Positions 18,939 through 31,746 of a stretch of 64,000 nucleotides of DNA are shown piece after piece. The notes under the pieces are model-generated. The model was not told the DNA's origin. It made no database searches and was given only the letters and a program-made list of their open reading frames with translations. Within the stretch, counting starts at the first letter, position 1. The number at the start of each line of letters is the position of its first letter. The position numbers and the translations under genes are program-made. The stretch spans positions 16,641 to 80,640 of the forward strand of contig NZ_QUET01000020.1 of the NCBI RefSeq assembly GCF_003478445.1. The letters are read 5' to 3'. The DNA is from Roseburia sp. AM59-24XD (GTDB lineage: Bacteria > Bacillota > Clostridia > Lachnospirales > Lachnospiraceae).

Positions 18939-19352
18939 TTATAACTTTTCCACCTTTACCTGTGAGGTCTGTCCCGGATTGAGTTCTACGCTGATATTCA
19001 GCTTGCCGCCCAGATTTGTCTTCATTCTTCCGATATCGGCATTGTCAACCAATACCTTATACTCCTGCTCCGGCTCAAGCTCCAGTGTAATTGAAGAATC
19101 TTCCCAGCCCTCTACATTAAATACCACTTCGTTCTCTGTGCTCTTCATGTTCGTAACAACAGTACCCGGTACGGACTCATAGACAAACATTCCGTTTTTC
19201 TCAAGCTTGGTAATCTCCTTGAAGGTCTTGATCTTGTACATATCGCCCTCGTACTCAAAATCAGACTTCTTCTGCTTGGTATCAAAGTCGAAGTTGCCAA
19301 AGCTGAGTGTGCCATCTGCTTCCTTGCGGATCAATTCTGTAATCACTGCCAT
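18939..19352 (-). CDS. Conserved 137-residue protein, function unknown
   Basis: Begins behind CGGAGGGA at 19352. Acidic, soluble, mostly beta-strand in character, without cysteines: an N-terminal part (ITELIRKEADGTLSFGNFDF) and a C-terminal part resembling a small beta-sandwich (ITLELEPEQEYKVLVDNADIG). Proteins like this are widespread in Clostridia and are sometimes labelled endosialidase without basis. It is three bases from radA, whose ribosome binding site lies in its last codons, so the two are translationally linked. Confidence 0.8.
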   Translation of the reverse strand: MAVITELIRKEADGTLSFGNFDFDTKQKKSDFEYEGDMYKIKTFKEITKLEKNGMFVYESVPGTVVTNMKSTENEVVFNVEGWEDSSITLELEPEQEYKVLVDNADIGRMKTNLGGKLNISVELNPGQTSQVKVEKL

Positions 19353-19424
19353 TTTGTTATCCCTCCGTATTTTGTGCTTTTATCGTATGTCTAGCATACC
19401 ATAATTCGCGTATTTTTTCTACTG

Positions 19425-21866
19425 CTAAAGTTTTGAAAATATGATCTTTTTATCCTTACAGTCTACCTTTATCTTGTCTCCTGCTGCGATCGTTCCATCA
19501 AGCAGTGCATCTGCCAGTGCATCCTCAAGCTGTGTCTGGATTGCTCTTCGTACCGGACGCGCTCCGTAATTTTTATCAAAGCCGCTCTCCGCCAGATGCG
19601 CAACCGCTTCCTCTGTAACTTCCATGGTAAGATTCATCTGCGCAGTCGTCCTTTTATTCAGTGTATTAAGCATAATACGGACGATCTGTTCGATATTCTC
19701 CTTCGTCAATGTGTGGAACACAAGGATCTCATCAATTCGGTTGATAAACTCCGGCTTGAAGATCTTCTTGACCTCCTCCATCACGCCGTCCTTCATCTTG
19801 TGATAGTCGGCTTCTGCATCCTCCTGCACTCCAAAGCCCAAATGTCTCGGCTCAATGATCCGCTGTGCTCCGGCATTGGATGTCATGATAATGATCGTGT
19901 TCTTGAAGCTGACCTTACGTCCCTGTGCATCGGTCACATGACCATCCTCCAGGATCTGCAGCAGAATATTAAATACGTCTGCATGCGCCTTCTCGATCTC
20001 ATCAAATAGGATAACGGAATATGGATGACGGCGTACTTTTTCACTGAGTTGTCCTCCATCCTCATAACCGACATATCCCGGCGGCGATCCGATCATCTTG
20101 GAGACGCTGTGCTTTTCCATATATTCAGACATGTCTACACGGATAATGTCATTCTCCTTGCCAAAAACAGCCTCTGCCAGAGCCTTGGAAAGCTCTGTCT
20201 TGCCAACACCGGTTGGTCCCAGGAACAAGAAAGATCCGATCGGACGACGCGGATCCTTCAGACCGACCCTGCCACGGCGGACTGCCTTGGAAACTGCCGA
20301 AACGGCTTCCTCCTGTCCGACCACTCTCTCATGAAGGATCTCCTCGAGATGACGCAGACGTTCCATCTCCTCTTCCTGAAGCTTCTGTACCGGTATCTTC
20401 GTCCAGTCAGCGATCACTGCGGCAATCTCGTTCTCTGTCACCTGAAGCTCCTTCGCACCTCTGTGCTTCTCCTGCTCCTTACGTATCTTGTCAATCTTGT
20501 GCTCTAACTGCTCCTGCCGGCGTTTGACCTCACCGGCATGTGTGTAGTCCTTGCTGCGGATTGCCTGCTCCTTCTCCTTCTCGAGCTGAACCTGCTCCTC
20601 CTCGAGACCACGAAGCTCCGGTGATATCATATATCTCTTCAAGCCGGCTCTGGCACATGCCTCATCAATCGCATCGATCGCCTTGTCCGGCAGAAAACGG
20701 TCATTGACATAGCGGGCTGCCAGTCTGACTGCCCCTGTCACCGCACCATCCGTCAGCTTTACATGATGATGTTCCTCATAGCGCGGTGCCAGTCCGCGAA
20801 GGATCTTGATTGCCTCCTCCTCGGTCGGCTCCTCTACCACAACAGACTGGAAACGGCGTTCCAGCGCAGCATCCTTCTCGATATATTTACGATATTCCTC
20901 TCTGGTCGTTGCTCCGATGAGCTGAAGTTCTCCTCTCGCAAGCGAAGGCTTCAGAATATTGGCGGCATCGATCGCGCCCTCCGCACCGCCTGCACCGATG
21001 ATCGTGTGGATCTCATCGATGAACAGCAGAATATTACCGCTCTGCATCACTTCCTTGAGGGAACGCTTGATTCTCTCCTCAAACTCACCGCGGTATTTCG
21101 AACCGGCTACCATGCCTGCCAGATCAAGCGTCAGTACACGTTTATTGTGCAGGATCTCCGGAATATCCTCCTCGATGATCTTCCGTGCAAGACCTTCCAC
21201 AACTGCCGTCTTGCCGACACCAGGCTCACCGATCAGACACGGATTGTTCTTCGTACGGCGGCTTAGGATCTGAACAATTCTCTCAATCTCACGCTCTCTT
21301 CCGATCACCGGATCCAGCTTTCCCTCTCTTGCCAGTGCCGTCAGATCACGGCTGTACTGATCCAGTATCGGCGTTGTTGATTTATTCTTTCTGTTCTTCT
21401 GCTTCATGTATTCGTTCTTGGCGGTGTTCATGTCCTGTCCGGACGCAGTCAGTGCTTCCACATAAAGCTTCTGTACATTGATTCCCTTTGTGTTGAGCAG
21501 ACGAACAGCAATACAGTCCGATTCCTTTAGTAATGCGATCAGCAGATGCTCTGTTCCTGCATCGGCAATCCCCATTCTTGAAGCCTCTTCCTGCGCTATT
21601 TCTAAAACCTTCTGGGTTCTCGGGGTAAACTCCCCTTCGTCTGCCACAAGCACACTGCTCTGTGCGGAAATGGACTCGTCAATGAGATCCAAGATCTTCT
21701 GCTCTTCCACACCATTTGCCTTAAGCACCTCTGATGCCACACCGGGATTGCGGATCAATGCCACCAGCAGATGTTCTGTCCCCACATAATTATGCCCCAG
21801 CTCCTGCGCAACCTTTCCTGCATCACGAAGCACCTTCTGTGCCTTTTTCGTAAAACGGTTTTGCAT
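19425..21866 (-). CDS. clpC: ClpC, Hsp100 AAA+ unfoldase
   Basis: 813 residues: two N-terminal Clp repeats (1-140), first AAA+ module with GEPGVGKT and [16 protein letters not shown], a middle coiled coil with a UvrB/C-like segment, and second module with [16 protein letters not shown] and LFDEIEKAH, ending IFSKL. It feeds substrates to ClpP. Unlike Bacillus, no ctsR-mcsA-mcsB genes precede it; instead a cohesin-like secreted protein gene ends 17 bases upstream. The start at 21866 is preceded by AGGAGGATTTGAGAGG. Confidence 0.96.
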   Translation of the reverse strand: MQNRFTKKAQKVLRDAGKVAQELGHNYVGTEHLLVALIRNPGVASEVLKANGVEEQKILDLIDESISAQSSVLVADEGEFTPRTQKVLEIAQEEASRMGIADAGTEHLLIALLKESDCIAVRLLNTKGINVQKLYVEALTASGQDMNTAKNEYMKQKNRKNKSTTPILDQYSRDLTALAREGKLDPVIGREREIERIVQILSRRTKNNPCLIGEPGVGKTAVVEGLARKIIEEDIPEILHNKRVLTLDLAGMVAGSKYRGEFEERIKRSLKEVMQSGNILLFIDEIHTIIGAGGAEGAIDAANILKPSLARGELQLIGATTREEYRKYIEKDAALERRFQSVVVEEPTEEEAIKILRGLAPRYEEHHHVKLTDGAVTGAVRLAARYVNDRFLPDKAIDAIDEACARAGLKRYMISPELRGLEEEQVQLEKEKEQAIRSKDYTHAGEVKRRQEQLEHKIDKIRKEQEKHRGAKELQVTENEIAAVIADWTKIPVQKLQEEEMERLRHLEEILHERVVGQEEAVSAVSKAVRRGRVGLKDPRRPIGSFLFLGPTGVGKTELSKALAEAVFGKENDIIRVDMSEYMEKHSVSKMIGSPPGYVGYEDGGQLSEKVRRHPYSVILFDEIEKAHADVFNILLQILEDGHVTDAQGRKVSFKNTIIIMTSNAGAQRIIEPRHLGFGVQEDAEADYHKMKDGVMEEVKKIFKPEFINRIDEILVFHTLTKENIEQIVRIMLNTLNKRTTAQMNLTMEVTEEAVAHLAESGFDKNYGARPVRRAIQTQLEDALADALLDGTIAAGDKIKVDCKDKKIIFSKL

Positions 21867-21883
21867 CCTCTCAAATCCTCCTG

Positions 21884-22873
21884 TTACTCTTTTCTCAACC
21901 AGCGGCGTTTCTCTTCCAGCCGCTTCTCTATCTCTTCCATAGAAAGCTCCGTCTCTTCAGGAATATCTTCCTCCGGCTCGCTCTCCACAGTGCTGTCATC
22001 TTCCATATCTTCTCTCCAGTCATCGACAGGCTTTAATGCACTCCTTAGGAGTATCATGACCATCACAAAGCCAGCCAGTGCCAGACACAGGATCACAATA
22101 CAGATTCCCTTTGTCAAGCCCAGAAAGCCCTGTGTATTCCGGGCATCCCCCGGCAATGCACTTGCTGTCGCCGCCGGTGGCTCTGTTGTCGAACTGTTTC
22201 CCTGCATCATTCCCTGATCCGGCTGCCCTGTTGCCATGCCGGTTTCCGATGTTATTCCCAGATTCGGCGGTTCCTGCGTACCTGCTGCTTCGGCTGTCGG
22301 TTCATCTCCCCCGATATCTCCTGTCTGTATCGACGCATCTGTATCCGAAGCCGGTGATTCCGGATTGTCCGAAGCATCCGCCGGAAACGGTGCCTCTGTA
22401 TGACGTGCCTTATATTCCTTTCTGCTTAACACCTGTATTCCAAGAGAAGCGGAACCGATCGACATCTTTGCACTGCCATCCGCAGCCTGTATCTTCCTGC
22501 ACTTCTTCAATGCCACTGTACAGCTTCCTGCTTTTCTTGCCCGAAACTGCAGAGAATACTTGATTTTCTTCGTCCCCGTCTCCCTGTCAAGATCCTTCAC
22601 ATGGATCTCATCGTCATTCCCGCTTGAAACACTGCCTCCGGTAATATACTGCATGATATCCTGATCGTAGGAAAAATATCCATCAAAGCCAGTGATCTCC
22701 TCATCTGCCGCCACCGTAATAACAACATAAAAGATATCCGACTTTACGATCTCATCCGCCGACTTCTGAAGACTGATCTGTGCCATCGCGGCCTGTGCGG
22801 TATTCTCACGGCAGATGAAACCTGCAAATACCACAAATGCTATCATCCCCCATCTTCGGAATCTGCCACTCAT
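21884..22873 (-). CDS. Secreted, membrane-anchored cohesin-like domain protein
   Basis: 329 residues: signal peptide (1-28, ending TAQA), a beta-sandwich at about 30-150 that resembles cohesin/adhesion folds (SDIFYVVITV, ITGFDGYFSYDQD, YSLQFRARKAGSCTV), a Pro/Thr/Ser/Glu-rich spacer (about 155-240), one membrane helix (ICIVILCLALAGFVMVMILL), and an acidic cytoplasmic tail of coiled coil (SMEEIEKRLEEKRRW). No dockerin partner is visible. The neighbour upstream is a cell-wall hydrolase-like protein with SH3 repeats, so a role in peptidoglycan organisation is plausible. The cohesin assignment is by fold pattern only. Confidence 0.75.
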   Translation of the reverse strand: MSGRFRRWGMIAFVVFAGFICRENTAQAAMAQISLQKSADEIVKSDIFYVVITVAADEEITGFDGYFSYDQDIMQYITGGSVSSGNDDEIHVKDLDRETGTKKIKYSLQFRARKAGSCTVALKKCRKIQAADGSAKMSIGSASLGIQVLSRKEYKARHTEAPFPADASDNPESPASDTDASIQTGDIGGDEPTAEAAGTQEPPNLGITSETGMATGQPDQGMMQGNSSTTEPPAATASALPGDARNTQGFLGLTKGICIVILCLALAGFVMVMILLRSALKPVDDWREDMEDDSTVESEPEEDIPEETELSMEEIEKRLEEKRRWLRKE

Positions 22874-22917
22874 TGCTGCACCTCTTACCTCTCCGGAACC
22901 ATGCTATATGTTATGGT

Positions 22918-25179
22918 CTATTTCTTACGGTTTACCTTGATCTTATATTTTCTGATATCGCCGCTCTGAGCCTTTACCTTCACAACATATGTCTTTGTCT
23001 TTTTCTTTTTGCTTAATTTCTTTTTGCCTTGACCGGACACCTTTGCTGTCGTGCTGACCGGACTTGCGTCAATCCGGATCGATCCGACTGTTTTGCCAAT
23101 CTTGAGACTGTAAGTCTGATGCCCGTCATCTCCGGATTTAAACGGAGAACTGAATGCATATCCCTTAACGGATAGTGTCTTCAGATAATTGTTGCTGCTG
23201 ACGGTCTGAACCGTCTGCGTACTCTGCTGTGTCTCCCCGGATGGGATTGCACAAATCTCAGATGGCATACCGGAATATACCGGAATTGAAAATACAAGAC
23301 TCATATCTGCCTTATCACTGCCATATGCTTCCGCTGTCTTTAATGCTTCACTCCACGGTGCCTCGATGTTTGCCATATACTGATGGTTATATGTGTTATT
23401 GGCAGTTACATTGAACTTCTGCAGATACAATGTATTCTGTCCAATATTGATATAATTACTGCCTAAATACTGTGCTCCACCAACAATCGCTTTATACTTT
23501 GTGGTCCATGGACGCATATATGTCGTGTCCTTATTAGCCCATGACAGGCCGTTTGCCACGGCTCCGCCGGCCTTTGTGCTGTTGTTGGCACCAATGTTGT
23601 AGAAATTGTAAATACCTTCATATCCCTTGACGGTACCGGATACCGAAGAACTCATGCTTGTCGGACCGGTAACAACCTCCTGCTTCACGCGGGATGCAAG
23701 ATGATACGGACTGACTCCGGAGAGTGTCGCTGCATCCATAAAGGTTCTGGAATATGTAATCGTTGAAGCCTTACCGGCATCATCGGTATATTCGTAGGAT
23801 GCCTTGTACATTGGTGTATTCTTTAATACATTTTCAACACCACTCTGGTTCTGTACATCCTTCTGGTATTCCAGACTCTCGAACTGGAAGATCCCGCTCT
23901 CTGTCAGGAAGTTTCTCGGATCCATATAGTAACGGACCGCCTTCTCGGATGCTGTCACCCATGTTGAGCCATCAAACGGAATATAAGTACCGGTGGATGC
24001 ATCATACGCCCCTTCCTCCTGAGACTTCCATGCACCGGACTTACTGTTAGAGATCAGATTCAGTCCGACCTTTCCTTCATTGTCTACAGCAGTAGACCAG
24101 TCAATTCCTGTCTGATAAGCCTTAAACGACCACTTCGGATACTTGTCATGCAATGCCTGCAGTGCCGTAATATAACTGCTTGGGAAGCCCTGCTTAACCA
24201 TCTCCTTCTTAAACTCGGTATCAGTCAGCACCTTGGTGCTTCCGGAGGAGGAATCTGAAGAGGACTCTCCTGACGGAGCTGCTGTTGCCGGAGCTGCTGT
24301 TGCCGGAGTCGGCGTCGTCTTCTCAACAAACAGATTCTCCTGCTCGCCATTTACGACATCTTCTCTCTTGATCGTCAGGAAACGCACCAGATTCGCTGTC
24401 ACATAGCCGCGGTACGTCTTCTTGTTGTAGGTCACGTCAACGCATATGTACTTCACACCGGAAATGATCTTCTCGGAAAGCATTAGCACCTCTGTTCCAT
24501 TCGTCATAACGATCGAAGTGCCGTCTACTGCCTTCACGATCTCTGTAGATCCTGCTTTACGGCGGAGTGTAACCTGTCTGGATGTGGTGATCACTCCCTG
24601 CATAGCAGACTTGTACTCGGCACGGATCGAATCCGCCGGCACATAGCCCTGCATCTGATCTCCATCATAGCTGAAGGATACCTTGTAATACTTCACGCCG
24701 TACATCACAGATTCAGATTGGATCCGAACCTTTTTATTCTTGGACAGACGGACTGCTGCCCCATTCACACGCATCAGACTGCCGCTTTTCACTGCCCGGC
24801 TTCTGACCAGCACAGCCGAAGGATATGCCTTACCGTATACCTCTGTCTCCATGTCACCGCTCATGACTGCCAGATTCTTCATCGGCACATAACCGGTTGT
24901 CTTCCGGCTGCCCTTTTTCACGCGTATCTTATACCAGGTTTTGTTTTGTGCAAGAATCGTCACCCGCTCTTCATTCTTCAGGCTGACCTTTGTACTGCCA
25001 CTCTTGACACAGGCATACTTAGTTCCCGGTCCTTTCCGGACATCCAGAGTCTTTCCCGTGCGCACGGTTCCCACTGCTGTGGCATATGTGATATCTCCTC
25101 TCTGCTGTATCTTGCAGAATGTGACAACGCCCAACAAAAACACACCGGCAATAATCAGTCCCTTATACCTTCTGTCCAT
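22918..25179 (-). CDS. Cell-wall protein: SH3 repeats plus glucosaminidase-like domain
   Basis: About 753 residues from the ATG at 25179 behind GAGGGAGAAC. An N-terminal membrane anchor (GLIIAGVFLLGVVTF) is followed by three or four bacterial SH3-type repeats (TLDVRKGPGTKYACVKSG, VTILAQNKTWYKIRV), a Thr/Ala/Ser-rich linker at about 290-320, an N-acetylglucosaminidase-like domain (WKSQEEGAYDASTG, YYMDPRNFLTE, FMDAATLSGVSPYHLASRVKQE, YNFYNIGANNST) and a C-terminal cadherin-like sandwich (LKTLSVKGYAFSSPF... ending KYKIKVNRKK). This is the arrangement of secreted autolysins acting on peptidoglycan. Its transcript likely continues into the cohesin-like gene. Confidence 0.85.
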   Translation of the reverse strand: MDRRYKGLIIAGVFLLGVVTFCKIQQRGDITYATAVGTVRTGKTLDVRKGPGTKYACVKSGSTKVSLKNEERVTILAQNKTWYKIRVKKGSRKTTGYVPMKNLAVMSGDMETEVYGKAYPSAVLVRSRAVKSGSLMRVNGAAVRLSKNKKVRIQSESVMYGVKYYKVSFSYDGDQMQGYVPADSIRAEYKSAMQGVITTSRQVTLRRKAGSTEIVKAVDGTSIVMTNGTEVLMLSEKIISGVKYICVDVTYNKKTYRGYVTANLVRFLTIKREDVVNGEQENLFVEKTTPTPATAAPATAAPSGESSSDSSSGSTKVLTDTEFKKEMVKQGFPSSYITALQALHDKYPKWSFKAYQTGIDWSTAVDNEGKVGLNLISNSKSGAWKSQEEGAYDASTGTYIPFDGSTWVTASEKAVRYYMDPRNFLTESGIFQFESLEYQKDVQNQSGVENVLKNTPMYKASYEYTDDAGKASTITYSRTFMDAATLSGVSPYHLASRVKQEVVTGPTSMSSSVSGTVKGYEGIYNFYNIGANNSTKAGGAVANGLSWANKDTTYMRPWTTKYKAIVGGAQYLGSNYINIGQNTLYLQKFNVTANNTYNHQYMANIEAPWSEALKTAEAYGSDKADMSLVFSIPVYSGMPSEICAIPSGETQQSTQTVQTVSSNNYLKTLSVKGYAFSSPFKSGDDGHQTYSLKIGKTVGSIRIDASPVSTTAKVSGQGKKKLSKKKKTKTYVVKVKAQSGDIRKYKIKVNRKK

Positions 25180-25194
25180 GTTCTCCCTCATTTC

Positions 25195-26073
25195 TTATTT
25201 CAGCATCTGCTTTAAATCCTCTGTATCAAACAGATAGTGTGAGCCGCAGAAATCACAGTTGACCTCTACCGGCTCCCCATCCTTTATCATCTCCTCAAGA
25301 TCCTTACGTCCAATACTTGCAATTGCACGGGATACCCTCTCTCTGGAGCAGTTACAATGATACTGGGTTGGTATCGTATCCAGAAAATCCACATCCATGC
25401 CGTCCATCAGATATCGTACAATATCCTCCGGAGACATTCCGTCCTCCAAAAGCTTCGTCACGGAGTCAACCTCGCCCAGACGCTTCTCCAGACGATCGAT
25501 CACCGCATCCTCCGCATTCGGAAGAACCTGAATAATAAATCCTCCCGCCTGTCTGACATGATTGTCCTTATTCATCAGCACGCCAAGTCCTACCGAAGAC
25601 GGCACCTGCTCACTGGCTGCATAGTAATAAGTCAGATCCTCTGCAATCTCACCGGACACCAGATGGGTCTGTCCATTATATGGCTCCTTGAGTCCGATAT
25701 CACGGATTACATTCAGAAATCCCGGTCCGACTGCCCCTGACACATCAAGCTTACCCTTGCTGTTCGGAGGAAGCATTACCTGCGGATTCTTGACATAGCC
25801 CTTTACATTGGCTGCTGAATCTGCCGTCACTGTAATTCCACCGATCGGTCCCCCACATTCGATCTGAAGTGTCAGAACGTCCTTATCTCCCTTCATCATA
25901 CAGCCCATCATGCTGCCGGCTGTCAGAAGTCTTCCCAAAGCGGCTGTCGCCACCGGACTCAGGTCATGAATCTTTCTTGCCTCCTCGACCAGATTGCCTG
26001 TTGTACAGGCAAACACACGAAGCTGCTGATCCGCCGCTGTCGCTCTAACAATATAATCCTTTGATTCTGTCAT
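25195..26073 (-). CDS. hslO: Hsp33 redox-regulated chaperone
   Basis: 292 residues from the ATG at 26073 (a GTG at 26085 overlaps the AGGAG site). Hsp33 is a holdase activated when a zinc-bound cysteine cluster oxidises. The C-terminal CxC (YHCNCSRE) and CxxC (NCDFCGSHY) motifs are both present, as is the N-terminal VRATAADQQLRVFA segment. It ends 15 bases before the SH3/glucosaminidase gene on the same strand. Confidence 0.95.
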   Translation of the reverse strand: MTESKDYIVRATAADQQLRVFACTTGNLVEEARKIHDLSPVATAALGRLLTAGSMMGCMMKGDKDVLTLQIECGGPIGGITVTADSAANVKGYVKNPQVMLPPNSKGKLDVSGAVGPGFLNVIRDIGLKEPYNGQTHLVSGEIAEDLTYYYAASEQVPSSVGLGVLMNKDNHVRQAGGFIIQVLPNAEDAVIDRLEKRLGEVDSVTKLLEDGMSPEDIVRYLMDGMDVDFLDTIPTQYHCNCSRERVSRAIASIGRKDLEEMIKDGEPVEVNCDFCGSHYLFDTEDLKQMLK

Positions 26074-26186
26074 CTCTTTAGTCACTCCTGTTTATATAAT
26101 GTATTGGGGCAAATGATATTATTTCTCCCCAACGGATGCCCCGGATCACATCACTGCTGTCTGCTTTTGATCCACGCATCATATGG

Positions 26187-26951
26187 TTAATTTTGAAAAA
26201 TATAGTAAATCCTTTCGTTGTCCGGTTTCACCGGTTCCCGTGTAAATGCCTGATACACTGCCTTGCAGGTAAGACCTGCCTCCTCTGCCAAGCTCTGAAC
26301 CAGCTCCGTAGCATATGCTCTCTGATAATGCAGTTCATCACATCTTGAGAACAGATCGTTGTCCGGATCCTCCAACTGATATACCGTCAGAAGATACTCA
26401 TTAATACCGGTATCCTGATGATATTCATTCTCCCAGAGAAAGCTGGCATCGTCCCGGTTCTCTGCGATCATACGGTCTCCTAATATCTCCCGGTAGAAAT
26501 AGTCTGTTTTCATATCAAATACAAAAACACCACCGGCTTTCAAAAAGCGCTTCACCCGTGTAAACACTCTCTGCAGATCCTGTGGTTCCAATAAATAATT
26601 CATTCCGTCACACACACAGTAAACGGCATCAACTTCGTCAGGCAGCTCCAGTTCTCTCATGTCCTGCTGTATCAACAATACACCCGGCAGATTCTTCTCT
26701 CTCGCCATCATCAGCATGTCCTCAGAAGAATCCAGACCTATGATACTATCGTAGCCCTTTGCTATCATGCATTCCGTCATGCTTCCCGTACCACAGCCCA
26801 GCTCCAGAAGTGTTCCTTCGGTAATACCATATTCCGTAAGGATGCTATACAGATACTCTGCCCACATGTCATACGGAATATTATCCATAAACAGATCATA
26901 ACAATAAGCAAATCCGTTATAGGCATTTTCGTTGTATGAATTATCACTCAT
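26187..26951 (-). CDS. Class I SAM-dependent methyltransferase
   Basis: 254 residues from the ATG at 26951 behind GGAGACGAGAAG. Motif I is LLELGCGTGSMTECM, with GLDSSEDML, VYCVCDGMNYL and FVFDMKTDYF continuing the Rossmann fold; the family is the broad methyltransferase 25/11 type acting on small molecules or proteins. Substrate unknown. Same strand as yfbR upstream and hslO downstream. Confidence 0.85.
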   Translation of the reverse strand: MSDNSYNENAYNGFAYCYDLFMDNIPYDMWAEYLYSILTEYGITEGTLLELGCGTGSMTECMIAKGYDSIIGLDSSEDMLMMAREKNLPGVLLIQQDMRELELPDEVDAVYCVCDGMNYLLEPQDLQRVFTRVKRFLKAGGVFVFDMKTDYFYREILGDRMIAENRDDASFLWENEYHQDTGINEYLLTVYQLEDPDNDLFSRCDELHYQRAYATELVQSLAEEAGLTCKAVYQAFTREPVKPDNERIYYIFQN

Positions 26952-27037
26952 CTTCTCGTCTCCACTCACTGTCGCTGTTTCACCTGAAATTCCAGATAGT
27001 TAATTTAATTTTAGCATACATGCATGGTTCCCGCAAC

Positions 27038-27622
27038 CTACAATTCGTCCAAAGTCTTATAATAATGCGGCAGAAATTCCTGACAGAAAATATCTGCTTC
27101 CGGACAGTTCATATCCCTCAGATATGCCTCTGACGCCTCCTTCGCCTTCTGAAACTCCTGATTGCCTGCCTTCTGCTCCTCAATGCACTTGATCAGTGCC
27201 GACAGTTTATCAGCAGCCTTGACTAACTTGTACTCCTCCGGTGTCCACTCAGATTCCTGCAGATAAGGGGCATACTCTCCGCGCAAATCCTCCGGCAAAC
27301 GCTCCAAAAGCTCCTGAGCAGCCTCCTCCTCGATCTCCTTGAAAGCTGACTTGATCTTATCATTGCGGTACTTGACCGGTGTTGGCAGATCGCCGGTGAT
27401 GATCTCTGTAAAATCATGATACAGCCCCATCACGGCGATCCGCTCCGGATGATAGTCCCTTCCAAGTCTCTTATTGCCTATGATGGCAAGCGCATGGGCG
27501 ATCATCGCCACCTCCATCGAATGCTCACTATCATTCTGCGTGTAGGAATTACGCATCACAGACCATCGGCTGATAAACTTCATTCGTGTGACAATTGCAA
27601 AAAACGTATTCTCCAATCCCAT
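27038..27622 (-). CDS. yfbR: 5'-deoxynucleotidase, HD domain (YfbR)
   Basis: 194 residues behind GGGGAGGAG. The HD superfamily metal ligands are visible as DSEHSMEVAM and GLYHDFTEIITGD, with the C-terminal Asp in KAADKLSALI. YfbR removes phosphate from deoxynucleoside 5'-monophosphates in the cytosol, in salvage and dNTP balance. It starts 30 bases after the uvrA stop and probably shares that transcript. Confidence 0.93.
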   Translation of the reverse strand: MGLENTFFAIVTRMKFISRWSVMRNSYTQNDSEHSMEVAMIAHALAIIGNKRLGRDYHPERIAVMGLYHDFTEIITGDLPTPVKYRNDKIKSAFKEIEEEAAQELLERLPEDLRGEYAPYLQESEWTPEEYKLVKAADKLSALIKCIEEQKAGNQEFQKAKEASEAYLRDMNCPEADIFCQEFLPHYYKTLDEL

Positions 27623-27652
27623 TGTCTCCTCCCCCTTCTTTGTATCCTTCGA

Positions 27653-30505
<2,853 letters not shown>

Positions 30506-30549
30506 AATAAACCATGCCTTTCTATATCCATCACATTTTGCATAAGCCG

Positions 30550-30591
30550 ATGATAGCATGTTTTAAATCGTTTTTCAAGTACATATGTTCG
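30550..30591 (-). promoter_or_regulatory. uvrA promoter with LexA-like (SOS) operator
   Basis: On the minus strand TTGAAA and TATCAT are 17 bases apart (30573-30578 and 30550-30555). Immediately upstream, CGAACATATGTACT (30578-30591) matches 12 of 14 positions of the Gram-positive LexA box CGAACRNRYGTTCG, touching the -35 element. This is where a LexA repressor would block uvrA. Confidence 0.72.
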
Positions 30592-30678
30592 ATTTTCCAA
30601 ATCCGGTATATTTTGTCAATCAAAACATCACAACGCTTCGGCAAAAATCGAAAAAGCTTCATTTTGCCTTCGCACACA

Positions 30679-31724
30679 TTATCTGATATACGGAGAGTCG
30701 CCCCTGTCCGTCACGATCCGGTATCCGATCGATTCCATACGGCGGTTCAGGCAGCACGGCACTCTGCCGCCTCCTCGCCGGTACAGATCTTGTGATCATA
30801 CAGCGCATATTTCTTTCGTACGGCAACCGGAGAGAGGTTCGGCATTACAACATTAGCACCCGCCCGGATCCCCATCTCACGTCCCAGCGGATGGATTGTT
30901 CCAAGTGCTGTTGTCGCCGGAAGAAGTACCTTCTTCTCCTGTAAACGCAGCAAACTTAACAGAAACAGTGTCAGTTCCAGACTTCCCTGCGCCTTATCGG
31001 CAAACGGTGTCCCCGCCGCCGGCACAAACGGTCCGATCCCCACCATATGCGGTTTCAGTTCATAAATAAACTCCATATCCTGTGCAAGCTGCTCCGGTCC
31101 CTGTCCCGGCGAGCCTACCATAAAGCCACAGCCCACCTGATAACCGATCTCACGCAGCGTATACAGACATTTCTTCCGATGCTCCGGCGACATTTCCTGC
31201 GGATGCATGGAACGGTAATGCACATCGTCCGCCGTCTCATGGCGCAGCAGATAACGGTCTGCCCCCGCCTCATACCATCTGCGGTATGTCTCCCCGGAAC
31301 GCTCTCCCACTGACAGCGTCACCGCACACTTCGGATAACGCTGCTTAATCTCATGAATCAACTCCTCATACCATTCATCCCGGAAATATCCATCCTCGCC
31401 TCCCTGCAGGACAAAGGTCCGGAAACCAAGCTCCCAGCCCTCCTCACAGCAGGCAAGAATATCCTCCTTCGTCAGACGGTACCGGTCCGCATCCGGATTA
31501 CTGCGGCGGATCCCGCAGTAATAACAGTCGTTCCTGCAGTAATTGGTAAACTCAATCAGTCCACGGACATATACATCATGCCCGTAAACAGACTGCGCCA
31601 CGGCTCTCGCCTTCTGTGCGGCATAATCTCTGAGCGCATCGTCCTGATACGCAGAAAGGAGCGTGATCCATTCCTCACGCTCCAAAGTCTCCTTATCTTC
31701 CAGCTTATCAATCAGATCAAACAT
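30679..31724 (-). pseudogene. hydE: HydE, [FeFe]-hydrogenase H-cluster maturase (C-terminal frameshift)
   Basis: A radical SAM enzyme that helps build the 2Fe subcluster of [FeFe]-hydrogenase. The SAM cluster motif is CRNDCYYC (TNYCRNDCYYCGIR), followed by VLQGGEDGYF, LRHETADDVHYRSMHP and GFMVGSPGQGPEQLAQD. The frame as read stops at 30747 after AECRAA; one base added near 30750-30757 continues it as CLNRRMESIGYRIVTDRGD to 30679, the usual HydE end, for 348 residues. Start at 31724 behind GGAGG. The gene is 22 bases after nadA, an unusual partner for a hydrogenase maturase. HydF, HydG and the hydrogenase are not in the window. Confidence 0.88.
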
Positions 31725-31746
31725 ATCGGAAACCTCCACTGTCCCT

